From contig JAUYHV010000217.1 of the NCBI GenBank assembly GCA_030689845.1, forward strand, positions 1 to 6,667: a stretch of 6,667 nucleotides of DNA. The letters run 5' to 3'. A program made the position numbers and the translations under genes. Within the stretch, counting starts at the first letter, position 1. Every line of letters begins with the position of its first letter. Under the pieces are notes generated by a model. That model worked only from the letters and a program-made list of their open reading frames with translations. It ran no database searches and was not told where the DNA came from. The stretch comes from Dehalococcoidia bacterium. GTDB lineage: Bacteria; Chloroflexota; Dehalococcoidia; JACQUA01. This document shows, piece by piece, positions 5,448 to 6,667 of this stretch.

Positions 5448-6110
5448 ATGGAAAAAATAAAAGTGCTCCTGGTGGACGACCACACTCTATTCCGGAGGGG
5501 GGTTGCCGCCGTCCTGGCGGGCCAGGAGAATATAGAAGTATTGGGCGAGGCGCCCAACGGGCTTGAAGCGGTCAAAATGGTAAAAGATTTAAAGCCGGAT
5601 GCGGTATTGATGGACCTGATGATGCCTGAATGCGGCGGCCTGGAGGCTACCGCCGCTATCCAGACAGAGGTCCCGGGGACCAACGTGCTTATTTTGACGG
5701 TGTCCGACAAGGAAGCCGATCTTTTCGGAGCCATAAAGTCCGGGGCCAAGGGATACATTCTGAAAAGTTCCGAACCGGAGGAGCTTATCCAGGCTATCAT
5801 TCATATTGCCAAAGGTGGAGTTATCGTCTCCCCTGCCATGGCGGCGAAACTGCTGACTGAATTCAAACCCGGGGTGGAAGAAAGACCTTCCCACGAGGGC
5901 GGCGCCAGGCTGAGCAAGCGTGAGGAAGAAGTCCTTCAACAGGTAGCCAAGGGGGCCACCAACAAGGAAATAGCCGGCGCCCTGTTTATTTCGGAAAACA
6001 CCGTGAAAACCCATTTACGCGCCATTATGGACGAACTGCATCTGGTGAACCGCAGCCAGGCCGCGGCCTACGCTACCAGGATCGGCCTTAACAAACCCCG
6101 GCAGGACTGA
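5448..6110 (+). CDS. NarL/FixJ-family response regulator with LuxR-type HTH
   Basis: The 220-residue protein has a receiver domain (about 3-120) with acidic pocket D10/D11, phosphoacceptor D56 in VLMDLMMP, T84 and K106 (ILKSSEP), then a linker and a C-terminal helix-turn-helix (about 155-215). The helix-turn-helix carries LSKREEEVL, GATNKEIAGALFISENTVKTH and a final helix ending RIGL. These are the full set of conserved residues for phosphorylation-dependent DNA binding. The ATG begins one base after the kinase stop (TAG, 5444-5446), so the pair is co-transcribed and probably translationally coupled. A likely regulated promoter is in the following 145-bp gap before the prepilin, by position only. 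The operon may also regulate itself. Confidence 0.95.
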   Translation: MEKIKVLLVDDHTLFRRGVAAVLAGQENIEVLGEAPNGLEAVKMVKDLKPDAVLMDLMMPECGGLEATAAIQTEVPGTNVLILTVSDKEADLFGAIKSGAKGYILKSSEPEELIQAIIHIAKGGVIVSPAMAAKLLTEFKPGVEERPSHEGGARLSKREEEVLQQVAKGATNKEIAGALFISENTVKTHLRAIMDELHLVNRSQAAAYATRIGLNKPRQD

Positions 6111-6147
6111 CCCTATCACCCGAACGGGCTAATCCTAAAAGATGAAC

Positions 6148-6249
6148 TCACCTCCTTAAAAATCACTCTTATGCAGGATTCACAGGCAGTGGTATGGCGT
6201 ATAGTATGTAAGGTGGAACAAAATGGAATAACCATTCGGAAAGAGGTGA
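6148..6249 (+). promoter_or_regulatory. Possible leader structure masking the prepilin ribosome-binding site
   Basis: TCACCTC (6148-6154), followed by CTT, is nearly identical to the anti-Shine-Dalgarno tail of 16S rRNA. It can pair over 7 bp with GAGGTGA (6243-6249), the prepilin ribosome-binding site; AA at 6241-6242 can extend the pairing with one bulged C. A small hairpin AATGG/CCATT (6222-6236) sits between. TATAGT at 6200-6205 is a possible -10 box without a convincing -35; if transcription starts there, the masking sequence would be absent, so the idea needs a start upstream of 6148, for example read-through from the regulator gene. Confidence 0.3.
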
Positions 6250-6255
6250 CAAAAC

Positions 6256-6667
6256 ATGAGAATACCAAAGAGAGGTGAAAAAGGGTTTACCCTTATCGAG
6301 CTGTTAATCGTCGTAGCAATCCTCGGGGTTCTGGCGGCAGTGGTGGTGCCCAACGTGGGCAGGTTCCTGGGCCGGGGAGAGATCGAAGCCCGGAAGGCGG
6401 AGAAGCACAACATCCAGGCCGCGGTAACGGCCATGATGGTCGACAACAACCTCGCGACAATACCCAACCCCGTCGGTGACGCCGCCGCTTCCAATTTAAT
6501 GAACGCATATCCGGATACTATCTCGAATGTTGCCAACTTGGGGAAGCTAAAAGACCCTGATGGAGCTGATTATACAGACGGCACCGATACCCCGGGATAC
6601 CTACTGTACGGCCATGACCGGACGGCAGGGGCGGGCACTCTGGTGAATTACGTGAGCATAAAGACCT
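6256..6667 (+). CDS. Type IV prepilin / pseudopilin, 3' end cut by the window
   Basis: The frame is open from the ATG at 6256 to the window edge (137 codons plus 1 base, no stop). Its leader MRIPKRGEKG is short and positively charged, and is followed by FTLIELLIVVAILGVLAAVV, the class III signal. Prepilin peptidase would cut between G10 and F11, leaving N-methyl-Phe and the conserved Glu at mature position 5 (E15). The hydrophobic helix runs to about residue 31, then an amphipathic stretch EIEARKAEKHNIQAAVTAMM continues the N-terminal spine helix. The later part is rich in Asp, Gly and Tyr (DPDGADYTDGTDTPGY), a likely globular head. AGAGGTGA (6242-6249) is a strong ribosome-binding site with a 6-nt gap. 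Whether it is a major pilin, a minor pilin or a secretion pseudopilin cannot be told from this part. Confidence 0.93.
   Translation, partial: MRIPKRGEKGFTLIELLIVVAILGVLAAVVVPNVGRFLGRGEIEARKAEKHNIQAAVTAMMVDNNLATIPNPVGDAAASNLMNAYPDTISNVANLGKLKDPDGADYTDGTDTPGYLLYGHDRTAGAGTLVNYVSIKT

Noticed and set aside
6119..6128. CCCGAACGGG as a terminator after the response regulator
   Set aside because: The stem is 3-4 bp with a tiny loop and no T-tract follows.
6145..6160. Perfect AAGGAGGTG on the minus strand, like a ribosome-binding site of a leftward gene
   Set aside because: No ATG, GTG or TTG follows at a suitable distance with more than a few codons before a stop; better viewed as an anti-Shine-Dalgarno sequence on the plus strand.
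6191..6215. Sigma-54 promoter before the prepilin, as in some pilin genes
   Set aside because: GG pairs are present but no GC lies 10 bases downstream in the required arrangement.

Overview
The window is bacterial DNA of moderate GC content with ordinary Shine-Dalgarno sites and no plasmid, phage or CRISPR hallmarks. Two CoA-metabolism genes, a membrane two-component system and type IV pilus genes, together with many C5T3/A3G5-type interspersed hairpin repeats, suggest an environmental and probably anaerobic bacterium. Chloroflexota (Dehalococcoidia-like), Desulfobacterota and Peptococcaceae all fit. I cannot decide among them from the sequence, and no rRNA is present to settle it.

Layout, left to right. 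(1) 2-361 (+): tail of a GIY-YIG endonuclease-like gene with an in-frame stop and a palindrome-rich end. (2) 401-1204 (-): an atypical crotonase-fold protein. (3) 1205-1446: a divergent intergenic region holding a 137-bp MITE-like element with perfect 25-bp inverted ends, and a good extended -10 promoter beside it. (4) 1447-2676 (+): a class III (CaiB/BaiF) CoA-transferase. (5) 2677-2944: noncoding, with a row of four GC-rich hairpins. (6) 2945-3289 (+): a small cupin. (7) about 3319/3343-4077 (+): prepilin peptidase. (8) 4078-4273: intergenic, with a second, shorter member of the repeat family and a promoter. (9) 4274-5446 and 5448-6110 (+): a NarL-type sensor kinase and response regulator separated by 1 bp. 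(10) 6111-6255: intergenic leader. (11) 6256-6667 (+): a type IV prepilin cut by the right edge of the window.

How the genes may work together. The crotonase and CoA-transferase are divergently placed and both handle acyl-CoA, so they may share a catabolic route; no substrate can be read from sequence. The prepilin peptidase would cleave and N-methylate the prepilin encoded about 2.2 kb downstream. The two-component pair between them is a reasonable candidate regulator of the pilin gene, but that is inferred from position only.

The least ordinary signals are noncoding. Two copies of one repeat family share a 34-nt core (31 of 34 identical) and lie in the same orientation relative to the downstream gene, each ending just before a promoter. 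Upstream of the pilin there is a near-perfect anti-Shine-Dalgarno sequence able to pair with the pilin ribosome-binding site. I see no convincing new multi-gene system.
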